NCBI GenBank assembly: GCA_965199055.1 | Contig: CBDAQR010000003.1 | Location: 620,001 to 684,000 of the forward strand | DNA: 64,000 nt | Direction: 5' to 3' | DNA from: CBDAQR01 sp965199055 | GTDB lineage: Bacteria; Pseudomonadota; Gammaproteobacteria; Pseudomonadales; Halieaceae | Notes under the pieces: generated by a model | The model's input: the letters and a program-made list of their open reading frames with translations, nothing else | Databases searched by the model: none | Told to the model about the DNA's origin: nothing | In this document: positions 34,888-45,500 of the stretch, piece by piece | Layout: each line of letters begins with the position of its first letter | Position numbering within the stretch: position 1 is the first letter of the stretch | Program-made: the position numbers and the translations under genes

Positions 34888-37002
34888 ATGATCAGCATGA
34901 AACTTCAACGCGCTTTTTTCCTGTCCCTACTATTACTGTTGCCGGCCCTGGTACAGGCCAACGTGGGCAAGGTGCTCTATGCAAATGGCCCCGTCACCGT
35001 CGACCGGGGCGAAGTCGTCACTCTTAAGAAAGGCGACATTTTGCAGGAAGGGGACATTATTAATACCGGCAACAGGGCCCGTGCACAGCTGTACATGGTA
35101 GATGGAGCTCGTATTTCGATTCGTGCCAACTCCACGTTTTCAATCGACGCCTATGACCTCGAGGGGCCTCGCGCTTCAGCGATAGCTAGCGGCAAAGCTG
35201 ACGGCGAGGTCAGCCTGAGCCTGATCAAGGGCGGCCTGCGCACCATTACCGGTGCTATCGGCAAAGCGGATCAGGACGACTACACCATGCGCACCCCGGT
35301 CGCCACGCTGGGTATACGCGGAACCGATTACAAGATCGCACACATTCCGGAGCCAGAACCCGGTGCGCCCCCTGGTGACGGGAGCGACGGACAAACTGGC
35401 ACGTTCACCACGGTGAATGAAGGTGCAGTAAACATTAACAACAATAACGCGCCTCCGGGATCAGGGGGGCTGGACCTCGACGCAGGCGAACACGGTTTCG
35501 TGGCGTCGGCGGACAGTTCACCGCAGCAGCTCGTGGAACCACCCACCCTCTTCATAGACACCAACAGCGACAGTGAGGAGGAAGAAGAGGAGGAAGGAGA
35601 AGGTTCCGACGACTCCTCATCGGGTGACGAAGGCTCCGACGACGAAGCTTCCGATGAAGAAGGTGGCTCCGATGACGACAGCGGGTCCGACGACGATAGC
35701 GGCTCCGATGACGATAGCAGCTCCGACAGCGACGACGGCGCTGATGATGGCAGCGACGGATCTGACGGTGATGATTCAGCCGGTGGTGACGACAGCGATA
35801 GCGGCAGCGAAGGCGATGACGGCACAGACCCGGCCGAACCCGGTGCGGAAAGTTCCGCCGATGAGTCTCGCATGTCGGCCGATGCAGATGATGACGGTCC
35901 GGCCGAACGGGATGGCGACGGCGGCGGTGAAGATGGCCGAGAGGTTGCATTTTTCGCTCGCGAAACCAACAGCGACACGAGCCCCGGTGAAGATACTGCA
36001 CTGACTGATACCACCCCTACCGACTCGCCTACCGAAGAACCGCCCATAGAAATCATCGTCCGCGATGAGGAAACGGACGAGGAGATTCGAATTGACGAGG
36101 GTAAACCTACCGATCCTGACACCGGAGAGGACTTAACGCCGGAACCAGAACCGGAGCCAGAACCCGAGCCAGAGCCAGAACCCGAGCCTGAGCCCGAACC
36201 AGAGCCTGAACCCGAGCCAGCTCCAGAACCTGAGCCCAATGTGGTCTATCAGAGCATTGCCACAGCCGGCAACGGCACGCTCTATGTGGAGCAGGATGAT
36301 TCCGACTCCTATGATGAGGACAGCAATGGCGATCTGACCGGATTCACCGCGCCGGTGAATTTTGGTGACTCTGCCTCAAATCCTGTCGCCGCAACCGCAT
36401 TCACAGACGTCAGCACTGCTACCGGTGTCACGGGTGTTGCTGAGTCTCAGGGAATGCAGTGGGGCCGTTGGAGTGTCGAGTTTTCCAGCGGTGGAACGGT
36501 TATGCCGCTACCCAATGATGAACATTTGCATTGGATTCGCGATACCGGAAGCCGCACCGACTCGACGCCTGCACTTCCGATCAGTGGCGTCTACGAGTAC
36601 AACCACTTCGATGGGACAGAGCCCACTGACAATATTGATGGCTTGGATTCAGGCACTCTGAATCTCATCAGATTAACTGCTGACTTCCAGAATATGCAGA
36701 TCGATGCACGCATCGAAGTCGAGGTTAACGACAATCAATGGGTAGGCAATGGTTCAGGACCACTGACCGCCAACCAACCCACATTCAGTGGCACGCTGAA
36801 TGATGTCACCGTTACCGACACCTCGAACAACCAGTTCAGTGGCGAGGGTGCATTTAGCGGGTTCTTTACCAATTTCGGCGCCGGCAACGTGCCAGACAAT
36901 GCCGGCATGACGTACTTCATGCGTTCACCCATTGGAGGGGGAACGGGTACCACGATCAATGGCGCAGCCGCGATGGAACTGACGGGGCAACTGCCAAACT
37001 AG
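34888..37002 (+). CDS. FecR-domain exported protein with acidic and Pro-Glu linkers
   Basis: The 704-residue product starts with a signal peptide (AFFLSLLLLLPALVQA). A FecR domain follows (about 28-155; LKKGDILQEGDIINTG, TPVATLGIRGTDYKI). Next come a long Asp/Ser/Glu-rich linker (about 225-340), a Pro-Glu repeat (418-450) and a C-terminal part of about 250 residues rich in Gly, Thr and Asn. That part ends with GEGAFSGFFTNFGAGN and INGAAAMEL, which resembles the eight-strand barrel of TbpB-like Slam clients. The cleavage site has no lipobox. Two ATGs (34888, 34897) could serve. FecR domains outside iron signalling are often found near CHASE2 cyclases, as here 11 kb downstream. Function unknown. 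Confidence 0.75.
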   Translation: MISMKLQRAFFLSLLLLLPALVQANVGKVLYANGPVTVDRGEVVTLKKGDILQEGDIINTGNRARAQLYMVDGARISIRANSTFSIDAYDLEGPRASAIASGKADGEVSLSLIKGGLRTITGAIGKADQDDYTMRTPVATLGIRGTDYKIAHIPEPEPGAPPGDGSDGQTGTFTTVNEGAVNINNNNAPPGSGGLDLDAGEHGFVASADSSPQQLVEPPTLFIDTNSDSEEEEEEEGEGSDDSSSGDEGSDDEASDEEGGSDDDSGSDDDSGSDDDSSSDSDDGADDGSDGSDGDDSAGGDDSDSGSEGDDGTDPAEPGAESSADESRMSADADDDGPAERDGDGGGEDGREVAFFARETNSDTSPGEDTALTDTTPTDSPTEEPPIEIIVRDEETDEEIRIDEGKPTDPDTGEDLTPEPEPEPEPEPEPEPEPEPEPEPEPEPAPEPEPNVVYQSIATAGNGTLYVEQDDSDSYDEDSNGDLTGFTAPVNFGDSASNPVAATAFTDVSTATGVTGVAESQGMQWGRWSVEFSSGGTVMPLPNDEHLHWIRDTGSRTDSTPALPISGVYEYNHFDGTEPTDNIDGLDSGTLNLIRLTADFQNMQIDARIEVEVNDNQWVGNGSGPLTANQPTFSGTLNDVTVTDTSNNQFSGEGAFSGFFTNFGAGNVPDNAGMTYFMRSPIGGGTGTTINGAAAMELTGQLPN
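36139..36237 (+). repeat. Pro-Glu dipeptide repeat tract inside the FecR-domain gene
   Basis: Thirty-three codons alternate CCx and GAR to give an almost uninterrupted Pro-Glu run with a single Ala. Such runs form stiff extended rods, as in TonB. At the DNA level this is a degenerate six-base repeat. Confidence 0.9.
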
Positions 37003-37024
37003 ATCATATGGGAGGGTTAGCGGT

Positions 37025-40000
37025 ATGACGTCACCCACGTCACTAGAAAACCCGGGGTTAATCAGCCTCAACAATAATGGGGCTGTGCTGACCACGCACT
37101 ACCGTGACGACCTGTTCGAGGACGACGGCAGCGGCACTCCCACGCTGGTGTTGGGAAGCGGCGACGTGACGCTGTCGGACGGCTTCTCTGGCACGCTAGC
37201 CAATGCTGTGCAGGAGGCCATCGACAATGGTCTTCCTGCCCCAATGATTGACCTCGGTAGCGGCGCGCAGCTGGATATCGTCGATGACGTTGCTAACGTG
37301 CTGGCACTGGCGCAGGTTCTCGAGGCCCAAGGCCTAAGCACCGGCGATTTCTTCGGCAGCGACAACGTCGGCCTCACTATCGAGACCGAAGACCCCACCG
37401 AGTTGCAGAAGCTCCTTGCTGCCCCAGGACTTGGCTTGCTTTCAAATGTGTCCGCGATTGTAGTTCCCGCTGGCACCACTATCGATATCCCCTTATCACG
37501 CTTCGATACCAGCATCAGTTTCAGCGGAGTGGACAATATTCGCGTCACCGGCAGCATCGAGGAATTCGAGAATTTCGGTGGTGACCTCTCGTCGCTGGAT
37601 ACTGATATTTACGACTTTTTTGTACTTGATACCAATCAGAATTATCAATCCGCAGACGGCAGCACCGACTTTGACGCAGCGCCTTTTACTCAGGTTGATG
37701 GCTACCTGCTCACCGATACGGTAGCGAACCTGATCGGAGCTCCTCTGGGGACGGGGATACTCGCCACCCTTGAGGTCACTCGCCACCAGGCTAATGATGA
37801 TATTGGTGCCATCGAGGCAGCGCTGATCGATAGCAGTGGCAATAGCCTGGACGACATGGGCATCGCGTCGATTCTGGTATCAGGTGACGTTACCTCACTC
37901 GGTGGCGCTTCCGCGGATCTCATCGCCGAGGCCAGTGCGGGCGGCAGGCTGGACGGTGCCAAGGTTACGGATTTGTATTCACCACTGGCCGCCAGCCCTT
38001 TCAGCACCGGCATATTACCCGCCGTTACGCGAATCGTTGTACAGGATAGCGCAGACAACATTTCGGGGCTCAGCCCGCTGAGCACCAGTCAGAACAGCAT
38101 AAATACGATACAACTGACCGGAGGCACACTGCCGGTCACGAGTGAGCAGATTGTCGAATCGGGCGTATCACGCCTGGAGGTGTCAGGCGGTACCTTTGAG
38201 CTGACCGGCAGTACCAGTCTTATCGCAGCGATGGCCGCGGGAACCAGCGGCATCATCGACATTTTTAACAGCGTTGTGCCCAATCTGGTGGTAAAGGACT
38301 CCGGCACTAATCTGCAGGATTTCGTGGACGCTGACCTAGAGACTCTGCCGTCCGCATACCAACTGGCACTGCAGGGCCTTAACGTCGTGGCCGGCGACCT
38401 TAATCTGGAGGCGCTGGACCTCTTTAGCGGCTCACCCTTCGTGCATCCCATTGGCCCAGATGCAAAAGTCAGCATCACCGGCGATGTCGACCAGGTACTG
38501 GACACAGATTTTTCTGCCGGCACACTGATTATTCCCCAGAATGATGGGCAGGTTGAAATCACCGTTGATGACGCGGCAAGCGACATCAGCGCCAACGCAC
38601 TGGCGCTTGGAACCACGATCCAGGGATTTCCGGCGCAATATGTGCATCAGGTCAGCGCAACCGATACTACGCTGAACTCTTTCGAAGGTGTGCGCGACTG
38701 GTTCGTGTTCGACAGCACAGCGCAGGCTTCGGGCAATACCTTTTCTATTGTGGGCAATTTTGATATTGCCGATGACAACAGTGGCCCCGATGGCGCCCCT
38801 GTCGATGACGTTATCGATATCAGTGCGAGTACCGGCATCACCGATTCAGATGAGGAAAACCCGAACAAAGATTTCGCTTTTGTGGACATATTGGGCGGCC
38901 GCACAGAGACCATTGATGAGTCAGTCGTCAATGTGACGGTAAACGGATTACCGCCAGCCGACATTCTCATCGCCGACAGTGAGAGTTCGATAATTCAATT
39001 CGATGGATTCGCATCCGCCTATGACAGCGTTCCGGATTTCTCGATTTACACACCCAATAGTGTGCGTGGCTCCTCTTATGATGGCATGGTGGAGAACGGC
39101 CTCACTGTCAGCAATTTCTTTGGCATTCCCCACCAAGACCAAGTGCTGCTGGATGAAATCTTCGAAGATACCGAAAATTTCATACCCGACGTCGACCTGT
39201 TTCGATTTGACTCGCTGCAAGGCTGGGGCGGAGCAGGGCAAGTTGGGTTTATTCTAGCCGAGTGGTTCTATGGATATAACGGCGGTTACTACGGAGAAGA
39301 CTACTACGGCTATTACTACGACGACGAGAGGCTAGACCACGTAGACTCTGTCATTAACACCGACGGCGACGTACTCATTGGCGAAGGCGAGGCGTACGGC
39401 AGTGGCAGCGGAAGCGGTGCGGGCAGCGAGGACGATGACTATCTGCAAGGCGATGCCCTGTCTCCTTTCCTCGATGATGTGATCTTCGGACTCAGCGGTG
39501 ATGATGAAATCCAGGCGGGCGATGGTGACAACTTCATCATGGGCGGTGTTGGCGATGATGAGATTGTCTCCGGGAGCGGCGACGACTGGATAGAGGACAA
39601 ATTTGGCTCAAATATCATCAATTCAGGCGCTGGCGACGACGTCATTAGAACCGACGACGGTGCAGATGAGATACACGCTGGGCCCGGGGATGACACCGTT
39701 TGGAGCAAGTACGACGACGACGCCATCTACGGTGGAGCCGGCGATGACAGCCTCTATGGTGGCTATGGCGATGACACGATAGAGGGTGGCGCTGGGAACG
39801 ACTATATCGACGGTGATGATGGCGACGACAGCATCGATGGCGGAGCCGGATTAGACAGGATATATGGGTCCTGGGGCAACGACACCATCACTGCGGAAGG
39901 CGCGAGGGTCCTGTCCGGCGGCTATGGCAATGATGACATCAGCTTCACTGGCAGTAATCCGGACGATGCGGACGACTTGATTCTCCAGGTACAGATCATC

Positions 40001-42475
40001 GGTGGCGAAGGCGATGACGACATTCTGATTCTGACAGGCGCCGATGTTTGGGCCGAAAGCCTGGAAATCGAGATCATTGGAGACAGCTACAGCGGCGGTT
40101 ACGGTGGGGTCGATACTATCAGCATCCTCGGTGATGTACGCGCTACGGTGGGCGACATAGACATCGAAGGTAACGAGCTTGGCGATACAATCACGATCGG
40201 TGTCGACGCCAACCTCACCGCCAGAACCGAGATTGAGATTTTCGGCTATGACGGCGATCTTGCGACGGGCAGCACACCCGATGGCGACGATAACATCAGT
40301 ATCGCCGGCAACCTGACCAGCGAAATGGATTACATTCACATTGCCGGTGACGAAGGCGCTGACAGCATCGAAATTCTGTCAGGTGCAACGCTAACTTCAT
40401 ACGATGATATCGATATTACCGGCCAACACGGGAGTGACGGCAACGGTGACGGCAATGACACCATTTCAATCGCCGGCGTCCTGGATTCTGGCGATGATAT
40501 TTATATCGAAGGTGACGATGGTGATGACACCATAAGAGTCACATCACCCGCGCCAGCGGACCCCAACCAGCAAGCTCCCGTCAATGCGATCGGCGGAGTG
40601 CAAATCGCCGGTGAGTTAGGCAACGACACCATCGAAATCACCGGCGCGATCACGGCGCAGAATAACAGCGACAGCGCAGAGGACGATGAAATACTGGAAA
40701 TACTGGGCGGACCTGGTACCGACACTATTTCAATCGGCGTCGATGCAGTACTCAAGGGAGTCGGGTATATCGACATCCTTGGTTACGATGGCGATCTGGC
40801 CGGTAGCGACCCCGCCGATGGCGATGACGTCATCGCCATCGCGGGTAGTCTAAGCAGCAGTGAGGGCGGTATTCATGTAGCTGGCGATGAGGGTAACGAC
40901 ACTATCGCTATTCTGGAGTCTGCAACGCTGACTGCGCTGGATGATATCGACATCACCGGCCAGCACAGTAGCGATGGTAATGGTGACGGTCACGATACTA
41001 TCGCTATTCAGGGCTCGCTCAGCTCCCATGCCGATATTTATGTGGAGGGAGACGATGGTGATGACATCATCACAATAGCCGCCAGTGGGAGTCTACGTGC
41101 AGAGGATGATATAGAACTGCTTGGGGATTACGGCAACGACACCATATCGATATCAGGCAGCCTTACTGCGATAGATCGAAATATCGGAACAGGCGGAGTC
41201 GACACGTCGGATGCGGACAACGACGACGAAGATATACGTATCGAGGGTGGCTACGGTCAGGATACGATTACGATCACCTCGGACGCGCAACTGAGCGCGT
41301 CTGATGACATCAAGGTCTATGGTGGTGAAGGCGACGACACGATTAGCATTGATGGCAGCCTTAGCGTGGGTACAGACCCTTTTGATTACACCGATCCTGA
41401 TAGTGAGGACGACCATGAGATATTGATCATGGGCGGTGACGGCGCGGATCAAATATCCGTTGAGTCTGCTATTTCAGGATTGATCATAGACGGCGGAATA
41501 GGAAACGACTCAATTTTCGGAGAAGCAGCCGCGGAAGTGATTCGGGGTGGCGACGGCAGCGATGGCATCAACGCCGGCGATGGCATCGACACTGTTGAGG
41601 GCGGGGATGGCGCAGACTTCATCAATGGTGAAGGCGGTGAAGATCTGCTGTCCGGCGGTGACGGGCAGGACATATTCACTTATTTCAGTCAGACCCACTT
41701 TGGCGACAGTATTCTCGACTTCGATTACGGGTCTGCGGGCGATCTAATTGTTTTAAATGGCGGAACATTGGATACCCGCTCAGGTGATGCCCTTCTGGCC
41801 GGTGCATTTGATCTGCATGTCGCCCACCAGCACGTGAATACCCGATATAACAGTTACCCTCTCCTAACTGTCACAACTTTCAGTGAGGGTACCAATATTT
41901 TTCAGACCGCAGTGACCATGATCAAGTCAATGGCTGTGGAAGAAGCGCCGCATGTGCCAGTGATCTTTGGCACTAGTACAGGGTCGGGATATACATTTGG
42001 GCAATACGGACCGCAACAGCTCTTCGATATTACCACTCTTTTCTCGGCAGAGATCCCGTTCCTTCCCTACTTCACCATAAAGGAAAATGCGCCCGCGGGT
42101 AAAACACCCGCACAGGCATTTAAGTCGATGCTTACTGGTATAAGTATCGACGCACGCACGTTCACCTATAACGTGGTTTCTGGACTAACTGAACTCAGCA
42201 TACACAGCTTCTCGCGACTAGAGGCGAATACAGTGCCCACAACGCGCAGCTATCTTGCCTTCGCGATTATTGAGGGCCAGTTGCTAATGGCTACAGTGGC
42301 CAATGCGCCCAGTGACATCAATGGTGCTGAGACGCAGTGGAACTCTGTAGTGATGGCCGATGAGGTAATCGTAAACCAGATTGCGACGCTATCTAACTAC
42401 ACTATCGAAGCGGCTGTGCCTTATATTGCGCTGAGCCGTTTCGCGGAGACACCGGTAGAGACGATCATTATTTAG
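37025..42475 (+). CDS. Giant RTX (calcium-binding repeat) protein, 1816 residues
   Basis: An ATG with an upstream GGAGGGTTAG site opens a very long acidic protein without a signal peptide. Residues 1-740 contain several weak repeats of the type xVxDSxxNL (IVVQDSADNI, LVVKDSGTNL). A Tyr/Gly-rich stretch follows (about 748-772), then a Gly-Ser linker and canonical RTX nonapeptides (about 818-958, such as GGAGDDSLYGGYGDDT). After these come two 179-residue tandem units from residue 1054, a second RTX block near 1510-1560 (GGDGQDIFTYF, DFDYGSAGDLIVLNG, like serralysin C-termini), and a domain of about 270 residues ending in ETIII. This is the layout of type I secreted surface proteins. An RTX-type exporter is not beside it. 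The N-terminus is shared with the next gene. Confidence 0.85.
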   Translation: MTSPTSLENPGLISLNNNGAVLTTHYRDDLFEDDGSGTPTLVLGSGDVTLSDGFSGTLANAVQEAIDNGLPAPMIDLGSGAQLDIVDDVANVLALAQVLEAQGLSTGDFFGSDNVGLTIETEDPTELQKLLAAPGLGLLSNVSAIVVPAGTTIDIPLSRFDTSISFSGVDNIRVTGSIEEFENFGGDLSSLDTDIYDFFVLDTNQNYQSADGSTDFDAAPFTQVDGYLLTDTVANLIGAPLGTGILATLEVTRHQANDDIGAIEAALIDSSGNSLDDMGIASILVSGDVTSLGGASADLIAEASAGGRLDGAKVTDLYSPLAASPFSTGILPAVTRIVVQDSADNISGLSPLSTSQNSINTIQLTGGTLPVTSEQIVESGVSRLEVSGGTFELTGSTSLIAAMAAGTSGIIDIFNSVVPNLVVKDSGTNLQDFVDADLETLPSAYQLALQGLNVVAGDLNLEALDLFSGSPFVHPIGPDAKVSITGDVDQVLDTDFSAGTLIIPQNDGQVEITVDDAASDISANALALGTTIQGFPAQYVHQVSATDTTLNSFEGVRDWFVFDSTAQASGNTFSIVGNFDIADDNSGPDGAPVDDVIDISASTGITDSDEENPNKDFAFVDILGGRTETIDESVVNVTVNGLPPADILIADSESSIIQFDGFASAYDSVPDFSIYTPNSVRGSSYDGMVENGLTVSNFFGIPHQDQVLLDEIFEDTENFIPDVDLFRFDSLQGWGGAGQVGFILAEWFYGYNGGYYGEDYYGYYYDDERLDHVDSVINTDGDVLIGEGEAYGSGSGSGAGSEDDDYLQGDALSPFLDDVIFGLSGDDEIQAGDGDNFIMGGVGDDEIVSGSGDDWIEDKFGSNIINSGAGDDVIRTDDGADEIHAGPGDDTVWSKYDDDAIYGGAGDDSLYGGYGDDTIEGGAGNDYIDGDDGDDSIDGGAGLDRIYGSWGNDTITAEGARVLSGGYGNDDISFTGSNPDDADDLILQVQIIGGEGDDDILILTGADVWAESLEIEIIGDSYSGGYGGVDTISILGDVRATVGDIDIEGNELGDTITIGVDANLTARTEIEIFGYDGDLATGSTPDGDDNISIAGNLTSEMDYIHIAGDEGADSIEILSGATLTSYDDIDITGQHGSDGNGDGNDTISIAGVLDSGDDIYIEGDDGDDTIRVTSPAPADPNQQAPVNAIGGVQIAGELGNDTIEITGAITAQNNSDSAEDDEILEILGGPGTDTISIGVDAVLKGVGYIDILGYDGDLAGSDPADGDDVIAIAGSLSSSEGGIHVAGDEGNDTIAILESATLTALDDIDITGQHSSDGNGDGHDTIAIQGSLSSHADIYVEGDDGDDIITIAASGSLRAEDDIELLGDYGNDTISISGSLTAIDRNIGTGGVDTSDADNDDEDIRIEGGYGQDTITITSDAQLSASDDIKVYGGEGDDTISIDGSLSVGTDPFDYTDPDSEDDHEILIMGGDGADQISVESAISGLIIDGGIGNDSIFGEAAAEVIRGGDGSDGINAGDGIDTVEGGDGADFINGEGGEDLLSGGDGQDIFTYFSQTHFGDSILDFDYGSAGDLIVLNGGTLDTRSGDALLAGAFDLHVAHQHVNTRYNSYPLLTVTTFSEGTNIFQTAVTMIKSMAVEEAPHVPVIFGTSTGSGYTFGQYGPQQLFDITTLFSAEIPFLPYFTIKENAPAGKTPAQAFKSMLTGISIDARTFTYNVVSGLTELSIHSFSRLEANTVPTTRSYLAFAIIEGQLLMATVANAPSDINGAETQWNSVVMADEVIVNQIATLSNYTIEAAVPYIALSRFAETPVETIII
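39480..39900 (+). repeat. RTX nonapeptide repeat block
   Basis: About 140 codons of glycine- and aspartate-rich nonapeptides of the GGxGxDxLx type, from GLSGDDEIQAGDGDNFIMGG to GGAGLDRIYGSWGNDTI. In RTX proteins these bind calcium and fold after secretion into a parallel beta roll. Confidence 0.9.
40184..41257 (+). repeat. Tandem 537-bp repeat (two diverged units) in the RTX gene
   Basis: Unit one begins at 40184 (DTITIGVDANLTARTEIEIF) and unit two at 40721 (DTISIGVDAVLKGVGYIDIL), a spacing of 537 bases or 179 residues. Shared stretches include GYDGDLA, DDIDITGQHxSDGNGDG and GDDGDD. The units are clearly duplicated but have drifted. The second unit's end is approximate. Confidence 0.75.
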
Positions 42476-42551
42476 TCTGCAACGGACGGGAGAGCACAGC
42501 CGGCTCCCTGACCTGCAGACCTTCAGGGAAGATGGACAAGGATTGCAGGAT

Positions 42552-45500
42552 ATGAGCACTGAACTCACGGACCCAGGACTCATCAGCATCGGCGGAGATG
42601 GGGCGTTTCTCACAACCCATTTTCGAGAAGAGCTTTTCACAACTGACGAAGACGGCAACAAAACACTCGCGCTCGATGCGGACGAGGTAAAGATTGCCGG
42701 AGGCTTCGCTCGCACCCTCGCAGAAGAAATCAGTAGCGCGGCTGCCGGCGGCAAATCGATTGTGTTGGATTTGGCCGTGGGCACCAGTCTGGCAATTGAA
42801 GATAGCGTTGAAAACCTCATTGCTCTGGCAGAGACCCTCGAGGACGAAGGCCTGTCGGTGGCCGATGTTTTCCAGGGTGGCGCTCTCAATCTGGTGGTTA
42901 AAGAGGATGACCCTGCCGTCGCAGCGGCAATATTTCAGGAGCTGGACTTACCATTGTTTGATGGGGTCAATCTCGAGATCGATTTGCCGCCTGGTATCAC
43001 GCTTGAGCTAGGCATTTCGGAACTCGACCCGAGCGCTAGCTTTGAAGGCGTCACTCGCGTGATCGTAACGGGAAGCATCGCGGAATTCGAAAACTTCGCC
43101 GGCGACTTGGGTGATATCGACGCCAACTTGGACATTTTCGTCGAGGACTCGGTCGCTAACTTTGAGAGCACCAGCGAACAGGACACCGACCTGACGGCTG
43201 GCATATTTAGCGCGGTGGACGGCTTCCGCCTGGTTGACAGTATCGATAACCTGGATGAAGTCGATCTGACTGCGCCCGGCTCTGTCTTTGATGCGACAGG
43301 CGCCACTCCCTACGGGGTGATCGACAGTGCTGAGCGGCTCGACATCGCCCTAGCACCGGGCGGGGAATTGGCTCCCGGTGGCAGCCTTGTATCAACGACT
43401 TTCCTGATCGTGCAGGACAATATCAACGACCTGGCACTGGCCACCGAGACTAATCGGCCAAACCTGTGGCCGCAACTTTCTGAGGCAGGGAAAGTAGAGA
43501 GTATTCATGCCTACGGTGAGATCAGCGAGCTGAAGACGTTTGACTACGAAAGTAATGGCGAGAATCCCCTCATCGCCGGCATCGAGCATATCGCCGTACA
43601 CGATACCGTTGCCAGTTTCCAAGCAATGCTTCCCGTGTTCTTCGACCTCGGGCTGGGATTCCCTCGCAATTTGGGCGTAGACGGCGACCTGGCCCCGGAG
43701 GCAGTACGCCTCATTTTTGACAGTGGCACGGGCGCATCCAATGTGCTCAACCTCAGCTTAACCAACGGTGTCGATTATTTCGTTCAACAGAATGTCACGC
43801 AGTTCAGCGCGGAGGCTGGCACGCATTTTCGGGTCGCAGATACACAAACTGAGTGGTTCGATGCTCTCGTCGAAGATGGACTGCTCGATATCAAATGGCA
43901 GATTGACGACCCCAACCTCGAATTGGTTTTGGAAGATTTCTCCAATGGCATTCAGTTGGCGTTGGACCAGTGGGACCCGAGCCTACTGAGTTATTTGACC
44001 TCTATCGAGACTCTGGGTGGTAATCATTATGTTCCCGCAGGAATGTTGCGTTCTGAAGAGGAAGGCGGCTTAGGGCTGACATTTTCCCTATCAGAGAATG
44101 CGTCTACGGGTACCTTCGCGCAGTTCCAGGCATGGGGCACACTGGCTGAATTTGAAGCGCCCTTTGATATCGAACTGCTGGCCGTGACGGACGACACGAC
44201 CGCCAACGTATATCGCACACTACTCGTGCGAGACAGCGCCGAATCATTGGCTGCTGCAATCGATCTGGATGCAGATCTTCTCGGCACTGGCACTTATACC
44301 CGCTACGAGCACCTCATAACGCAGCCAGGCACGTTTAGTGCGATTGAGGGTGCTGAAGACTTATTTTCCCAGGGAACTGACAGCTTCGTCAGTTACACCA
44401 TTGAAAACTTTGACCTCAGTGGATCAGCGGCCACGGGGTTTCGCCCGGACCAGATCAATATTCTGCCGGAATCTCCATTGCCCGGAGTATTTCGTAATGA
44501 GCCCGATCTCTCTTTCCGCGACCTGGACCCAGATAACCTCCGTGAGGATATCCGACCACTGTCTCCCTGGGACTGGCCCTGGGTGTATAGTTACGCTCCG
44601 GTGGACGTGGAGATTCGCGACATCGGGACTGAAGATGAAGACAGTATTACCCTGCACATCGACGGCACCACAGCGAGCCAGAATTATGATGGCGTGGCGG
44701 ACGCTGTAATCACTCTGCCGGGTGTGAGTGACCCGGAATTCACCAGTGCCTACCTAGCCGACGTCCCCTTCAAAGACATTACCCTGGCCGAACTCATCGA
44801 CGAGGCAACCACCCTCGAGAACCTCTCACGATTTGGCTTTTCCCAAGTGTATTTGACGGATTATGCCGAGCAGGTGAACGAGTGGATCCAGCTTATTGAC
44901 GGCACAGCCGTTGCACCGCCCTTTGAAGACAAGCTTCAGTTTCCTACCCAACAGATCTTCGGCTAGAGCGGTCTATTCGACGGTATATTCCTGTGGGGTT
45001 TCAACCAAAATCAGGACAACCTGAACGGCGATGTTTACGTGAACGAGGAGCCCTTTCCTGGCTTCAGTAGCGTCAATGATATTCTGGTTGGGCTTGACGA
45101 CAGTGACGCGCTTTACGGCCTCACCGGCAACGATTTCCTATACGGTGACCTGCTTAGCCTGTATCCACCTAATAGCAGCCCCCTGGGTGATCCCGGTGAT
45201 GATTTGCTCTCCGGTGGCACGGGAGACGATTTCCTGGATGGCGGAGACGGGACCGACCTACTGCTCGGTGGCCCAGGCGATGACATCATCATCGGTGGCG
45301 ACGGCGCAGCCTTCGACTACGACAAATTTCAGCCAGAACTGAGCGCCTATGAACCCTATGCTGTTGGAGAGGCTATCAATGAATATCTGGAATTCCACGA
45401 CGGCGACCATGATTTTTTCGAGGACAAATGGGACGCAGAGGCCATCTTCGACGAGGGTTGGGATGTACTCATAGGCGGCGCAGGCGAGGACGTTTTCACC

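Noticed and set aside
35328..36239. Long minus-strand frame of Gly-Ser and Ser-Pro repeats opposite the FecR gene
   Set aside because: It is the mirror of the Pro-Glu and Asp/Ser-rich codons on the plus strand. It has no ribosome site or domain.
39480..41257. CRISPR-like array suggested by the repeated GATGACGGTGATGA-type DNA
   Set aside because: The repeats are in frame, degenerate and encode the RTX protein; there are no constant repeats with unique spacers.
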